Part shown: one piece after another, positions 1 to 11,945 of the stretch
How positions within the stretch are numbered: position 1 is the first letter of the stretch
How the letters are laid out: every line of letters starts with the position of its first letter
Origin: Mimachlamys varia
Taxonomy: Eukaryota > Mollusca > Bivalvia > Pectinida > Pectinidae
Assembly (NCBI GenBank): GCA_947623455.1
Contig: OX392527.1
Location: forward strand, 8,800,001 to 8,864,000
DNA: 64,000 nt
Reading direction: 5' to 3'
The notes under the pieces: generated by a model
Databases searched by the model: none
What the model was told of the DNA's origin: nothing
The model's input: the letters and a program-made list of their open reading frames with translations, nothing else
Translations under genes and position numbers: made by a program

Positions 1-955
1 GGAAATTAATTTGATGAGTTTTAAGCATATTCCTTTGATGTTATCTAGATACAAGTTACATAAGTTGAGAAGTTGTTCAATTTTGATCTCCGAATAGCTC
101 CAAATTAACGCTACCGGTCAACTTCGAAGGTTGATAAATGTTTATAAGTGAAAACAAAATCTCTGATATAGTATTATGAATTACAAATTACCTAATACAA
201 TGAAATTGAATTAAGCTTGAATGGATATTTATCTTAATTATTAGTATTTCCTTTACTAAAAACGATAAACGAGGCCATTATCGTCCTTTTAAAAATGAAT
301 ATTTTACCCATATTGACAGGTCAATATTCCATTGAACTCCATTCGACCGTATTTATTTGTTAACACAATTGTTGTTTGGTTGGTCTTGTCAAACTGTTAA
401 ATCCATATTTCCAGTGTACTAATGGAGTAGATATTACACTTCAGATATGGTGATATGTGATATTCTTAACTTTCCTTGTCCTTTAGAAGGCCATAAAACT
501 ACTTTCCCCCATTGGGATTTTTTGGGCCTTTTTACTCTTACAGTATAGGTACCAACCATTCAAAAAATATAAAAATAAATTCTGTTGCAATTTTGTCACG
601 GTTAGGCCTATATTTTGGCTAATTTGACTAGACCATTAGAGGGAGCGTGCATTTTTTTTCTGAAATGAACTTTTATGTATAGGATGTTCGGCCTCTCATC
701 TATATTGAGTTCACAACAACATTATAAATTGCATCTTTGTTGTTCAAACGAAGAGTGTTCGAATATGTTTGCAAACGCGCCGTATACTCGTATATTAAGT
801 GATTTACGTGCATTAAACGAGTATGAACAACAAGGACCTGATAATTTGTTACAGCTAGTTTTGAACATAAAGTAGGGTGTTTTAGAGTAATTTGACACTT
901 TTTAGGGGTTTAGATCAATTTTCGATAAACAAAACTCGCAAAATTTCAGTGAATG
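1..955. other. AT-rich flank, no gene seen
   Basis: No coding feature could be supported here. The only open frame of note (675-875, 66 codons) has no recognisable motif, no domain and no neighbouring exon. A duplicated TGCCTAT at 956-962 marks the edge of the inverted-repeat element that follows. Confidence 0.6.
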
Positions 956-962
956 CCTATCA

Positions 963-1546
963 CAGTGGGGAATCACGTGGTCTGCAGTTGGTGAGTAACA
1001 CGAATATAAAATGGCCGCCGCCACTATTGAAAGTGAAAATATAGGTAAAACACGGAAAATACTCATTGCATAAGCATTTCATAGTGACGAGCATATAACA
1101 TACTAAATTCTGGATATATCGATACCTCATTTGTGCTGCAACGGTCCGTAGTTTTCTGTAACATTCTGACCAAAGTTTTGAATCGAAGCAAATTTCCTCG
1201 AACGAGGGGTGGTGGTTTACACGAACATTAACTATTTCGTACGTTTTCTTTGTCTAGACAAGAACTTGGGCTACAAAACTGATCTTTGCAGAAAGCGACG
1301 GTCTAATGTCGATTGTACATCGAACCTTTCTGTTGAAAAATATTGTTTTCAGTGTCAATTCGTTAGTTTTGTTAAGTGATGAGTAAACACGAACTAAATT
1401 GCGGTGATGAGTAAACACGAACTGCTGAAGAAAGTTTTGGTATCGGATATTAAGCGAGCAAAAAATAAGCATGTTTGAACTGCCATAATATTTTGGTGGT
1501 ACTTAATTATTGTAAGTGCGACATGAGAGCAAAAATCCATTTGTCT
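963..1546 (+). repeat. Left inverted arm of the 3.5-kb element
   Basis: This arm pairs with 3845-4426. Open frames at 1254-1645 on the minus strand and their counterpart at 3664-3939 fall partly in the arms and are reading-frame by-products of the shared sequence. Confidence 0.8.
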
Positions 1547-1899
1547 TTTAAGTTGGAGAGACATTTTGATCATATAATAAATGTCCCTGATATGTGACGG
1601 TAATTTGTATGATTGTTTTGGTTTTTTTTTAATTTTTTTTTTCATATAGCCTATTTGAGCAATGTTTGTTGTTTTACAGTCATATATGATATATCTTGGC
1701 TTTAATCATTTAGTAAATTTCCCCATCAAGGGTAACAATACACTGGATTTCTTCTTAAAATCATCCCTTCATTGGTAAAAATAAATGAAAGGTAATCCGA
1801 GGTGTATCAGACCATAATGAATATTATTTTTATTGACAGTGATATATCAAATCCGCCCATAAACTTTAAGGCGTACCATACTCCTATGGGATACAGCGA

Positions 1900-3740
1900 A
1901 CATAGCTCAAATGAGAGATGACGTTGAATGGAAATACACCTTTTCGGAACATGAATATGAATGTTGACAAAGCTTGGTCATCCTTTAAAGATGTGATAAA
2001 TTGTGCACTTAAAAATCATGTGCCACTATCACGTCCAAATTCACAAACCTTTGGGCTAACAACAATATAAACAAACTTGCAAGGAAGAAAAGAAGAGCAT
2101 ACAATAGGGCTAAAAGACCTCAGAGGCCAGGACTGGGAAATACATACACACCTAAAATCTAAAATGGAATAAGATACACGCAGAGCATACATGCATGGCA
2201 TCATAAACTTGTACAGAAAAACTTATTAAATAAAAGGATGGACTCATTTAGCAAACCATGGCCACCTATAAGGAATCCAACAATGGCCTAAATTATTCAT
2301 ACCATGAATGTAAGACACACTTACCAAAACAATTTTAGTCTGTTTTCACCAGTGACGATCTTTCGAATACCAGGTTTACCAACTTAAGGCCCATCTCAAT
2401 TTCAAGAAATGCCTTCTATCAGTATAAGTGAGCCAGGTGTACTCAAGCTCCTTCAGAATCTTCAATTACATAAAGCAACTAGCTAGATATCTGAAATCAA
2501 ACCAGCACTATCTGTCTTTTTCAAACATCCTTAGACTCCGGCACCGTCCCAAGTGACTGGCTTGAAGCACTTATAGTACCAGTCTTCAAAAAAGGTGACT
2601 AACAATCTGAAGAATTTTACCGTCCTGTCCTTCGTACTAGCATCACAAACATGGTTTTAGATCTAAATTCTCTATGAAAACACAATAGTTTTCAACTATT
2701 GATGATATTGCTAGAAACATTGATAAAACAAATAGGTTGATATTGCTTTATTAGATTTCATCAAAGCTTTTGATAAGGTTCTTCACTCTAGACTATCAAG
2801 TAAGCTGACATTCTTTAGTATCAATCTACAGAAATTGTCCGTTGGTTTTCTTCTTTCCTAAGAAACAGACATCAGATGTTAGTGTAAACGGAACCTGCTT
2901 TGACGGTGCCCCTGTCCGCTCTGGGGTACCCAATGGGACAGTTGTTGCCCCCCCTCCTCTGACAGTGACCATGTTCTTTCTGGGGTACACCAGGGGACAG
3001 TTGTAGGTCCACTCCTCTTTTGAAATATCTCAATGATATCGTATACTCTGTTTCATGCAATATTAAGTTCTTCGCAGACGACTGTTTACTTTATAGTGAA
3101 TATCTTCATTGAATGACTGTTACCAATTGGATCAAGAAGAATTGAAATTCCAGAAACCTGCGAGTGGAAATGGCAAATGAAGTTCAAAGAAAAACAGTTC
3201 CATCATTAATATTTCCAGGAGGACAAAACCAATAAAACATCCATATTCATTACACAGCCAACTTTTGGAATAGATTGTACTAGGCTTCATTAGGCGCAAC
3301 ATGTCATCATGCACCAGAAAAACATACACCACACTTATAAGACTATCCCTGGAATACTTAGCCCCATGCTTTTATATCATATCCTATCAATTGAAAACAT
3401 TCAAAGATGGGATACCCGTACAACAAATGCAGATCTAGAGAGTCTAGCTGTGTTACCAACAAGATAACCTATCTTAGCTGGGAACCCCTAGCCCATCGAA
3501 GAACAAAAGCCAGACTTCTCATGTTGTATAAAAACTATTCTACTCATAAGCATGTGGCTATCTTCCCAACTTCACATATAACATCAGGTGATAGGAGAAC
3601 AAGAGGTGCCCGCCCGTAAATTCAACCAAAAAAACATCAACAAAACACAATACAAGTTTCTTTTTGGTCTGCCATGGCTTGTCACAACCTTCTATAATTA
3701 CCCAATGTTTTTATCTCATATGGAAGCTTAAAAAAATGTG
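1900..3740 (+). pseudogene. Decayed jockey-like LINE reverse transcriptase
   Basis: Translation in shifting frames on the + strand gives pieces of a jockey/CR1-type RT in the correct order. RSGVPNGTVVAP at about 2917-2955 matches the conserved SGVPQGTVLGP loop. A GTVVGPLLF-like piece follows near 2995, then NDIVYSVSCNIKFFADDCLL at about 3032-3090 carries the catalytic ADD motif. Near 3480-3560, LSWEPLAHRRTKARLLMLYK matches the conserved C-terminal 'LGWEPLxxRR' block, and a GLPWLV-like piece lies at about 3668. Many stops and frameshifts interrupt it, so no protein can be made. It sits between the inverted arms at 963-1546 and 3845-4426. Confidence 0.8.
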
Positions 3741-3844
3741 TTTTAAGTTTAGTATATGCCACCTCAAAGTCAGGTCCGGGATGCTTCGAAAACTGAACAC
3801 GTTATGCGACAAGTGGCTCATGCTGATCGCCATTTTGACTGAAC

Positions 3845-4426
3845 AGACAAATGGCTTTTGCTCTCATGTCGAAATTTCAATAATAAAGTACCACCAAAAT
3901 ATTATGGCAGTTCAAACATGTTTATTTTTGCTCGCTTAATATCCGATACCAAAACTTTCTTCAGCAGTTCGTGTTTACTCATCACCGCAATTTAGTTCGT
4001 GTTTACTCATCACTTAACAAAACTAAAGAATTGACACTGAAAACAATATTTTTCAACAGAAAGGTTCGATGTACAATCGACATTAGACCGTCGCTTTCTG
4101 CAAAGATCAGTTTTGTAGCCCAAGTTCTTGTCTAGACAAAGAAAACGTACGAAATAGTTAATGTTCGTGTAAACCACCACCTCTCGTTCGAGGAGAATTG
4201 CTTCGATTCAAAACTTTGGTCAGAATGTTACAGAAAACTACGGACCGTTGCAGCACAAATGAGGTATCGATATATCCAGAATTTAGTATGTTATATGCTT
4301 GTCACTATGAAATGCTTATGTAATGAGTATTTTCCGTGTATTACCACTATTTTCATTTTCAACACTGGCGGCGGCCATTTTATATTCGTGTTACTCACCA
4401 ACTGCAGACCACGTGATTCCCCACCG
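3845..4426 (-). repeat. Right inverted arm of the 3.5-kb element
   Basis: Reverse complement of 963-1546, with small differences such as AGTTTTG/ACTAAAG and CGAGGGG/CGAGAGG. The arms are therefore diverged but still close. Confidence 0.8.
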
Positions 4427-4838
4427 TGCCTATGTTAAGAGGAAGACCCGCGATCCATTGACAGCGACAGGCAAGCGCGTGCAGTGTCGTCAAAACTCAT
4501 TGCTATGCAGAAAGTGGCAGGACAGCTGATGAAAACTTTGAGACACGGACATTTTGCGTGTTTTTGGAGAAAATCAAGATTATTTCTGCGGATGGAAGAT
4601 ACATATAACGTGCATTTAGGAGGTTTTTAAAATAAATCCATCTTTCCAACGGTATCAAGCGATTTTTCGTACCTCAACTAGAAATATGATTTTGTTATGC
4701 AAGAAATGTAGGTGGGGTCGATTTTTCGACCTGGAAAGCTTTTCATCCTGAAGCCTTTATGACCATTGAGGGGGCATTTTTTTCGACAATTGATCTTAAC
4801 CCCCCCCCCCCCCAAACCTTTAAAATTACTCTAAACAC
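4427..4838. other. Spacer with a homopolymer C tract, no gene seen
   Basis: Unique-looking AT-rich DNA. A poly-C run of roughly 15 bases lies just before 4814. No supported ORF was found. Confidence 0.5.
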
Positions 4839-5173
4839 TTAAAGGCCCAATATACGTAACTTTAGGGAAATTTTCGCGATTCTGAAAAATTCTGAAAAAA
4901 AATCCAGTTGATAACCATGCAAAAATAAGCCTAAAACGAAGTAAACCTGAGCGGTAACTAACAAGAAACTCTGGACAAAAAAATCCAAAGAATTGAAAAT
5001 AATTCAGGTGGGGCAGTTTCAACTGCTGCTGTACCGGTAACCGCGAAAGAATTCATCTTGAACTAGTATTGCTGATATCAGTTAAACTTAGCTAAATCTA
5101 TACATATATAAAAAATATTAGGCTTGATTTTCGCTTCAAGTTTTGCCGAAAGTTACGTATATTGGGCCTTTAA
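4839..5173. mobile_element. MITE, family A, copy 1
   Basis: About 335 bp bounded by near-perfect terminal inverted repeats. It starts TTAAAGGCCCAATATACGTA and ends with the reverse complement, TACGTATATTGGGCCTTTAA. A second copy with the same ends and interior is at 54571-54959. There is no ORF, so it is non-autonomous. The TTAA/TA at the ends may be part of the target duplication. Confidence 0.85.
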
Positions 5174-5284
5174 GGTTAGGCTCAAAACTAGCCGTAACAA
5201 ATTCCCAGGTCCCTGTGGTACGAACTAGTTCACTGCTCATCTCTGTGTTGTGTGTATAAATTGCATTGAAATCCACTAACCGGT

Positions 5285-6096
5285 TCCCTTATAGATGGTT
5301 GGATCCAACATTTACTCACTGACGAGCAGAAACGTACACAGGTACAAATGGCTAAACGACTGCTGAAGGAGTACCCCAAATATCAGAAAAGGCCATTCGA
5401 TAGTCTCATAAGCACGTCATAGAATACAGCCTAATGAAACAGAACAACATGGAGAGAATGGAATAGATCATGTCACTTTTCTACATCTAATGGCCAGGTA
5501 TGTACTCCCAATTCTGCTTTATGATATGAAGATCTTTCTTCCAACGGGAGGTCAACTTAAGAGGTCGGACTTCCTTCAGAGAAATCTCAAGCAAATTTTA
5601 CTCTACAAATCAATACCGCTGATGCAGTAGTATATATATATTCTATCTGCTTTTCTTTCAATAGAATCTCAACTACTCAAAGAGTCCTCAGTCACTTTGG
5701 TACCATATCACGCCTCATAGAGTCAAACATAGAGAAAAGGATTGCTTACAGGCAACTTCACTACAAAGACCTCGAGTCATCTATCTGGTTCTTTGAGGTT
5801 AGAAGTATTACTAGCGTATACAATATATCAGAACCTTGGGATGTCTTGGACAAATCACCGTCTTTAGGAAAGTGGAAAGGACAAGTGAGATATATGCAGT
5901 TGACCTATATTGGAAAGATGCCATCATAAAGAGAGCCAGTATGTACACAAGTCATCTCAATGCTAAATCCATTAAACTGGGATCTCATTCTGCAAACCCT
6001 TTGGATGTCATTCGATTCCATACGCAACTGCTTCTAACGACTGGCACCGATATCCTACAGACTAACCGGAAGTACTACAGTGGCATAGCTATGTAG
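5285..6096 (+). pseudogene. Possible transposase-derived relic
   Basis: The frame at about 5293-5405 reads HLLTDEQKRTQVQMAKRLLK and onward. This resembles the linker helix 'LT..QK..RV..c..LL' of mariner-type (SETMAR-like) transposases. It is cut by stops, and no DDD/DDE block could be read downstream. A further open stretch at 5836-6096 has no motif I recognise. Treat it as a degraded fragment; the family is uncertain. Confidence 0.35.
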
Positions 6097-6279
6097 CTAC
6101 ATATAGAGTTTTTTTTAACAGTACGCAGATGTGGAGACAGTATCCGAAGCGCTAGGAGGGGTGGGTACGGGAGGGGATACGCCTACCTCCCAGAGTTGGT
6201 GGGTCTGGGTGTTTCCCCCAGAGAAAAAAAAATATTTCCGAAAGGTTTTTGGAGCAGTTTAACGTGTTTTTATGCCATT

Positions 6280-6463
6280 TTTCAGGTATAATGCATTCAA
6301 GAATAAACACGCTCGTTATCTTGTACCATAGTCTCACTTTTTTTTTTTATTACAAATTTGTTTTAAATGTTTTTTTTTTTATGAAAATTATGTGTACACA
6401 CCTGCGTACCCGCGTATTGGAAGCTACACCACAGGCTCTAGCCTCGTCTGTCAAACACCTATA
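6280..6463 (-). repeat. Dispersed repeat family B, copy 1
   Basis: Shares about 180 bp (AGGTATAAT...GAATAAACACGCTC...CGTACCCGCGTATTGGAAGC) with 14290-14436. It ends with GCCTCGTCTGTCAAACACCT, the reverse complement of the start of the other copy at about 14241. It is therefore a dispersed element with an inverted terminus, probably a MITE-like fragment. No coding content. Confidence 0.65.
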
Positions 6464-6889
6464 ATATCAATATTATACAATAATCGGAGTTCCGCTTAAT
6501 TATGATAAATTATGGGTTTGCTGACGGCTGCATTACTGCAGATACCAGCAACACCATAGTCAGAGGTTTTGGAAAACGTCCCACTCAGCCAATATATCCT
6601 TAATTGTATTTTAGTAAATAGGGCACAGGTACAGGATGAGAACAAAAGTAGTTTCTATTGAAGGCTCATTCCCCGAACACCAACTCTGGTAACTTGAAAG
6701 AAAGGTGTTTATATAGGAAATCCTTTGAAGTTTAAGTTATAGTCTGTTTCAACTAAGAATGTCAACTCATTCGATTTGTAGACATGATACTAAACTCAGT
6801 AATGAAATTAATAAAATATTTTCATATAATACAGCTTTAAGTAATAGAAAATTATCATTAGATATTAATTTTTAGATTCAATAAATGAA
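6464..6889. other. AT-rich spacer, no gene seen
   Basis: No supported feature. It contains TTCCCCGAACACCAACTCTG (about 6671), which recurs inverted near 12757-12776, a short dispersed-repeat trace. Confidence 0.5.
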
Positions 6890-9800
6890 CAAGAGGCCCA
6901 ATGGGCCTGCATCGCTCACCTGGATGGAATTAATCTCTGACTTGTAGCTCTAAAGTCGCCAAAAGGCCCCTTAAGGGGTCAGAGTCACCATTTATGTAAA
7001 AACCGGTTCCCCTTCCCCAAAGGATGTTTCTGACCAAATTTGGTCAAAATCATATCAGGACTTTTTGACAAGAAGTGATTTAAAGGAATTACCTCTATTT
7101 TCCCTATTGGGCCCCGCCCCTCTGGCCCTTTGGGTGTTACCATTTATTCAAAATCTGTTCCCCTTCCCCCAACGATGATTCTAACCATATTTGGACAAAA
7201 TCTATTCATGACTTTAAGACAAGAAGAGATTTAAAGGAATTACCTCTATTTTCCCTTTTTGGCCCAGCCCCTCTGGCCCCTTTGGAGTCAGTGTCACCAT
7301 TTATGCAAAATCTGTTCCCCTTCCCCAACGATGTTTCTGACAAAATTTGGTCAAAATCCAAACAGGACTTTTTGACAAGAAGTGATTTAAAGGAATTACT
7401 TCTATTTTCCCTAATGGGCCCCGCCCCTCTGGCCCCTTGGGTGTCAGTGTCACCATTTAAGCAAAATCTGTTCCCCTTCCCCCAACAATGATTCTGACCA
7501 AATTTGGACAAAATCTATACATAACTTTATGACAAGAAGAGATTTAAAGGAATTACCTCTATTTCCCCTATTGGGCCAAGCCCCTCTGGCCCCTTTGGGG
7601 TCCGAGTCACCATTGATGCAAAATCTGTTCCCCTTCCCCCAATGGTGTTTCTGACTTAATTTGGACAAAATATATTCATAACTTTTTGACAAGAAGAGAT
7701 TTAAAGGAATTACCTTAATTTCCCTATTTGGCCCTGCCCATCTGGCCCCTTTGGGGTCAGAGTCACCATTTATGCAAAATCTGTTCACCTTCCCCCAATG
7801 GTGTTTCTGACTAAATTTTGACAAAATATATTCATAGCTTTTTGACAAGAAGAGATTTAAAGGAATTACCTTTATTTCTCTATTGGGCCCCGCCCCTCTG
7901 GCCCCTTTGGGGTCAGAGTCACCATTTATGCAAAATCTGTTCCCCTTCCCCAAAGGATGTTTCTGACTTAATTTTGTCAAAATCCAATCAGGACTTTTTG
8001 ACAAGAAGAGATTTAAAGAATTACCTCTATTTTCCCTATTGGGCCCCTTCCCTCTGGCCCTTTGGGGGTCAGAGTCACCATTTAAGCAAAATCTGTTCCC
8101 CTTCCCCCAACAATGATTCTGACCAAATTTGGACAAAATCTATTCATAACTTTGTGACAAGAAGAGATTTAAAGGATTACCTCTATTTCCCCTATTGGGC
8201 CCCGCCCATCTGGCCCCATTGGGGTCCCAGTCACCATTTATGCAAAATCTGTTCCTCTACCCCCAACGATGTTTCTGACCAAATTTGGACAAAATCTATT
8301 CATAACTTTGTGACATGAAGAGATTTAAAGGATTACCTCTATTTCCCCTATTGGGCCAAGCCCCTCTGGCCCCTTTGGGGTCTGAGTCACCGTTTATGCA
8401 AAATCTGTTCCCCTTCCCCAAAGGATGTTTCTGACTTAATTTTGTCAAAATCCAATCAGGACTTTTTGACAAGAAGAGATTTACAGAATTACCTCTATTT
8501 TCCCTATTGGGCCCCTTCCCTCTGGCCCTTTGGGGGTCAGAGTCACCATTTATGCAAAATCTGTTCCCCTACGCCCAACGATGATTCTGACCAAATTTGG
8601 ACAAAATCTATTCATAACTTTGTGACAAGAAGAGATTTAAAGGATTACCTCTATTTCCCCTATTGGGCCCCGCCCATCTGGCCCCATTGGGGTCCCAGTC
8701 ACCATTTATGCAAAATCTGTTCCTCTACCCCCAACGATGTTTCTGACCAAATTTGGACAAAATCTATTCATAACTTTAAGACAAGAAGAGATTTAAAGGA
8801 ATTACCTCTATTTTCCCTTTTTGGCCCAGCCCCTCTGGCCCCTTTGGAGTCAGTGTCACCATTTATGCAAAATCTGTTCCCCTTCTCCCAACAATGCTTC
8901 TGATCAAATTTGGACAAAATCTATTCATAACTTTGTGACAAGAAGAGATTTAAAGGATTACCTCTATTTCCCCTATTGGGCCAAGCCCCTCTGGCCCCTT
9001 TGGGGTCTGAGTCACCGTTTATGCAAAATCTGTTCCTCTACCCCCAATGATGTTTCTGACCAAATTTGGACAAAATCTATTCATAACTTTGTGACAAGAA
9101 GATATTTAAAGGATTACCTCTATTTCCCCTATTGGGCCCCGCCCATCTGGCCCCATTGGGGTCCCAGTCACCATTTATGCAAAATCTGTTCCTCTACCCC
9201 CAACGATGTTTCTGACCAAATTTGGACAAAATCTACTCATAACTTTGTGACATGAAGAGATTTAAAGGATTACCTCTATTTCCCCTATTGGGCCAAGCCC
9301 CTCTGGCCCCTTTGGGGTCTGAGTCACCGTTTATGCAAAATCTGTTCCCCTTCCCCAAAGGATGTTTCTGACTTAATTTTGTCAAAATCCAATCAGGACT
9401 TTTTGACAAGAAGAGATTTAAAGAATTACCTCTATTTTCCCTATTGGGTCCCTTCCCTCTGGCCCTTTGGGGGTCAGAGTCACCATTTATGCAAAATCTG
9501 TTCCCCTACGCCCAACGATGATTCTGACCAAATTTGAACAAAATCTATTCATAACTTTGTGACAAGAAGAGATTTAAAGGATTACCTCTATTTCCCCTAT
9601 TGGGCCCCGCCCATCTGGCCCCATTGGGGTCCCAGTCACCATTTATGCAAAATCTGTTCCTCTACCCCCAACGATGTTTCTGACCAAATTTGGACAAAAT
9701 CTATTCATAACTTTAAGACAAGAAGAGATTTAAAGGAATTACCTCTATTTTCCCTTTTTGGCCCAGCCCCTCTGGCCCCTTTGGAGTCAGTGTCACCATT

Positions 9801-11226
9801 TATGCAAAATCTGTTCCCCTTCTCCCAACAATGCTTCTGATCAAATTTGGACAAAATCTATTCATAACTTTGTGACAAGAAGAGATTTAAAGGATTACCT
9901 CTATTTCCCCTATTGGGCCAAGCCCCTCTGGCCCCTTTGGGGTCTGAGTCACCGTTTATGCAAAATCTGTTCCTCTACCCCCAATGATGTTTCTGACCAA
10001 ATTTGGACAAAATCTATTCATAACTTTAAGACAAGAAGAGATTTAAAGGAATTACCTCTATTTTCCCTTTTTGGCCCAGCCCCTCTGGCCCCTTTGGAGT
10101 CAGTGTCACCATTTATGCAAAATCTGTTCCCCTTCTCCCAACAATGCTTCTGATCAAATTTGGACAAAATCTATTCATAACTTTGTGACAAGAAGAGATT
10201 TAAAGGATTACCTCTATTTCCCCTATTGGGCCAAGCCCCTCTGGCCCCTTTGGGGTCTGAGTCACCGTTTATGCAAAATCTGTTCCTCTACCCCCAATGA
10301 TGTTTCTGACCAAATTTGGACAAAATCTATTCATAACTTTAAGACAAGAAGAGATTTAAAGGAATTACCTCTATTTTCCCTTTTTGGCCCAGCCCCTCTG
10401 GCCCCTTTGGAGTCAGTGTCACCATTTATGCAAAATCTGTTCCCCTTCTCCCAACAATGCTTCTGATCAAATTTGGACAAAATCTATTCATAACTTTGTG
10501 ACAAGAAGAGATTTAAAGGATTACCTCTATTTCCCCTATTGGGCCAAGCCCCTCTGGCCCCTTTGGGGTCTGAGTCACCGTTTATGCAAAATCTGTTCCT
10601 CTACCCCCAATGATGTTTCTGACCAAATTTGGACAAAATCTACTCATAACTTTGTGACAAGAAGAGATTTAAAGGAATTACCTCTATTTTCCCTATTGGG
10701 CTATGCCCCTCTGGCCCCTTAGGGGTCAGAGTCACCATTTATGCAAAATCTGTTCCCCTTCCCCCAACGATGTTTCTGACTAAATTTGGACAAAATATAT
10801 TCATAATTTTTTGAAAAGAAGAGATTTAAAGGAATTACCTTAATTTCCCTATTGGGCCCCACCCCTCTGGCCCCTTTGGGGTCAGAGTCACCATTTATGC
10901 AAAATCTGTTCCCCTTCCCCACAGGATGTTTCTGACTAAATTTGTTCAAAATCCAATCAGGACTTTTTGACAAGAAGAGATTTAAAGAATTACCTCTATT
11001 TTCCCTATTGGGCCCCTTCCCTCTGGCCCTTTGGGGGTCAGAGTCACCATTTATGCAAAATCTGTTCCCCTTCGCCCAAGGATGTTTCTGACCAAATTTG
11101 GTTAAAATCCAATCAGGACTTTTTGACTAGTAGCGATTTGAAGCAAATGTTGACAGACGACGGACGGACGACGGACGCTGCGCTATGGCATAAGCTCACC
11201 GGACCTTCGGTCCAGGTGAGCTAAAA
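6890..11226 (+). mobile_element. Helitron/HINE-like element with 156-bp internal array
   Basis: The left end has the palindrome AGGCCCAATGGGCCT followed by GCTCACCTGG. The right end has a strong hairpin, GCTCACCGGACC-TTC-GGTCCAGGTGAGC in structure, directly followed by CTAA and an A-run. A 3' hairpin next to CTRR is the Helitron signature, and the GCTCACCTGG/CCAGGTGAGC pair gives inverted subterminal repeats as in Helentron-associated elements. Just inside the right hairpin is a GACGGACGGACGACGGACG-like GC-rich stretch. No Rep/helicase is encoded, so it would be non-autonomous. The body is a tandem array. The architecture resembles bivalve elements with a central ~160-bp repeat array (pearl type); this assignment is inference. 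Confidence 0.55.
6955..11140 (+). repeat. ~156-bp tandem repeat, about 27 copies
   Basis: Each unit runs from ACAAGAAGAGATTTAAAGGA through a C-rich block (CTCTGGCCCCTTTGGGG), then GAGTCACCATTTATGCAAAA, CTGTTCCCCTTCCCC and GACCAAATTTGGACAAAATC. Units are 155-157 bp, so stop-free frames of up to 228 codons appear on both strands. These repeat with the unit and have no known domain. Units near 8821-10722 are almost identical at 313-bp spacing (two units), showing a higher-order repeat. Confidence 0.92.
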
Positions 11227-11469
11227 ATAGTAATTGAAATACATTATTTGCAAAATAAATCTCCTTAATCGAATAATTTAAAGCATATTGATACTAAAAT
11301 TAAGTTTCTATTCATACATGTTAGAGTAATACATTTAATACAGCACCGAAAGATAATTATTATTATTATACAGATTATTATCAGTATTCTTAATAGAAAA
11401 ACATTAAATGAAGACAGAAATCACTAAACTGATGTCACACAAATTAAACAAAAAAATTAAATGGGTGGT

Positions 11470-11945
11470 TTAAAGCTTGATTATCTGACAGAAAACCAAA
11501 GGGAAATTATAGATGGATACCAATCAAATACTTGTATTGTATCTACAGGAGTTCCTCAAGGATCTGTTCTTTGGCTCTTTTTATTTCTATCCTTTAATTA
11601 TTAATATAAAACAGCTGATGTAATTTCGTATATTAACTTGTTTGCAGTTGATGCTTCTCTATATGTTATTGCAGATAGTGATGATGACCCTAGTACACCT
11701 GCTGATATACTAAATAATGATGTTTCATCAATCCCTGCTAATCAATGAAATGAGAGATTATTTTAATCAGACTAAAACAGTAGCATTAACTTTTACTCTA
11801 AGCCTTCTAATCCTCATCTCCTTCTTTTCTTTAATGACCATACTATAATGCAGCATGACCGCCACAAATATTCTGTTTCTATATATGATCTTTTAGGCTA
11901 TGTTAATTTAGATGTTTTATGAATGGTGTAGTTGGCATGTCAGAT
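11470..11945 (+). pseudogene. Decayed LINE reverse transcriptase fragment
   Basis: Reads, with frameshifts, VSTGVPQGSV (about 11540-11570, conserved RT loop), then YINLFAVDASLYVIAD (about 11630-11675, the FADD catalytic motif with the first D changed to V). SDDDPSTPADILNNDVSSI and KPSNPHLLLFFNDHTI follow, which are typical of the jockey/CR1-like palm-thumb region. It is about 475 bp, both ends are missing, and the reading frame is broken. It is not the same fragment as the relic at 1900-3740. Confidence 0.75.

Larger units (their letters stand above)
963..4426. mobile_element. Element with ~580-bp terminal inverted repeats
   Basis: The sequence at 963-1546 reappears as its reverse complement at 3845-4426 with only scattered differences. 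It is the same stretch with the GGCGGCGGCC-like core near the outer end and a duplicated AGTAAACACGAACT motif near the inner end. The seven bases TGCCTAT lie immediately outside both ends (956-962 and 4427-4433), which looks like a target-site duplication of about 7-8 bp. The outer termini read C-A/G-GTGGGGAATCACG, reminiscent of hAT-type ends, but no hAT transposase is visible. The ~2.3-kb interior holds a decayed non-LTR reverse transcriptase, so this is either a non-autonomous DNA element that captured or was invaded by a LINE, or a foldback element. The arms and duplication are seen; the class is inferred. Confidence 0.75.

Noticed and set aside
675..875. 66-codon + frame near the left edge
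   Set aside because: No motif, no splice partners and no second copy; the length is expected by chance.
7450..8136. 228-codon minus-strand frame and several + frames in the 156-bp array
   Set aside because: Frames repeat with the unit and break wherever a unit is one base longer or shorter. No domain.
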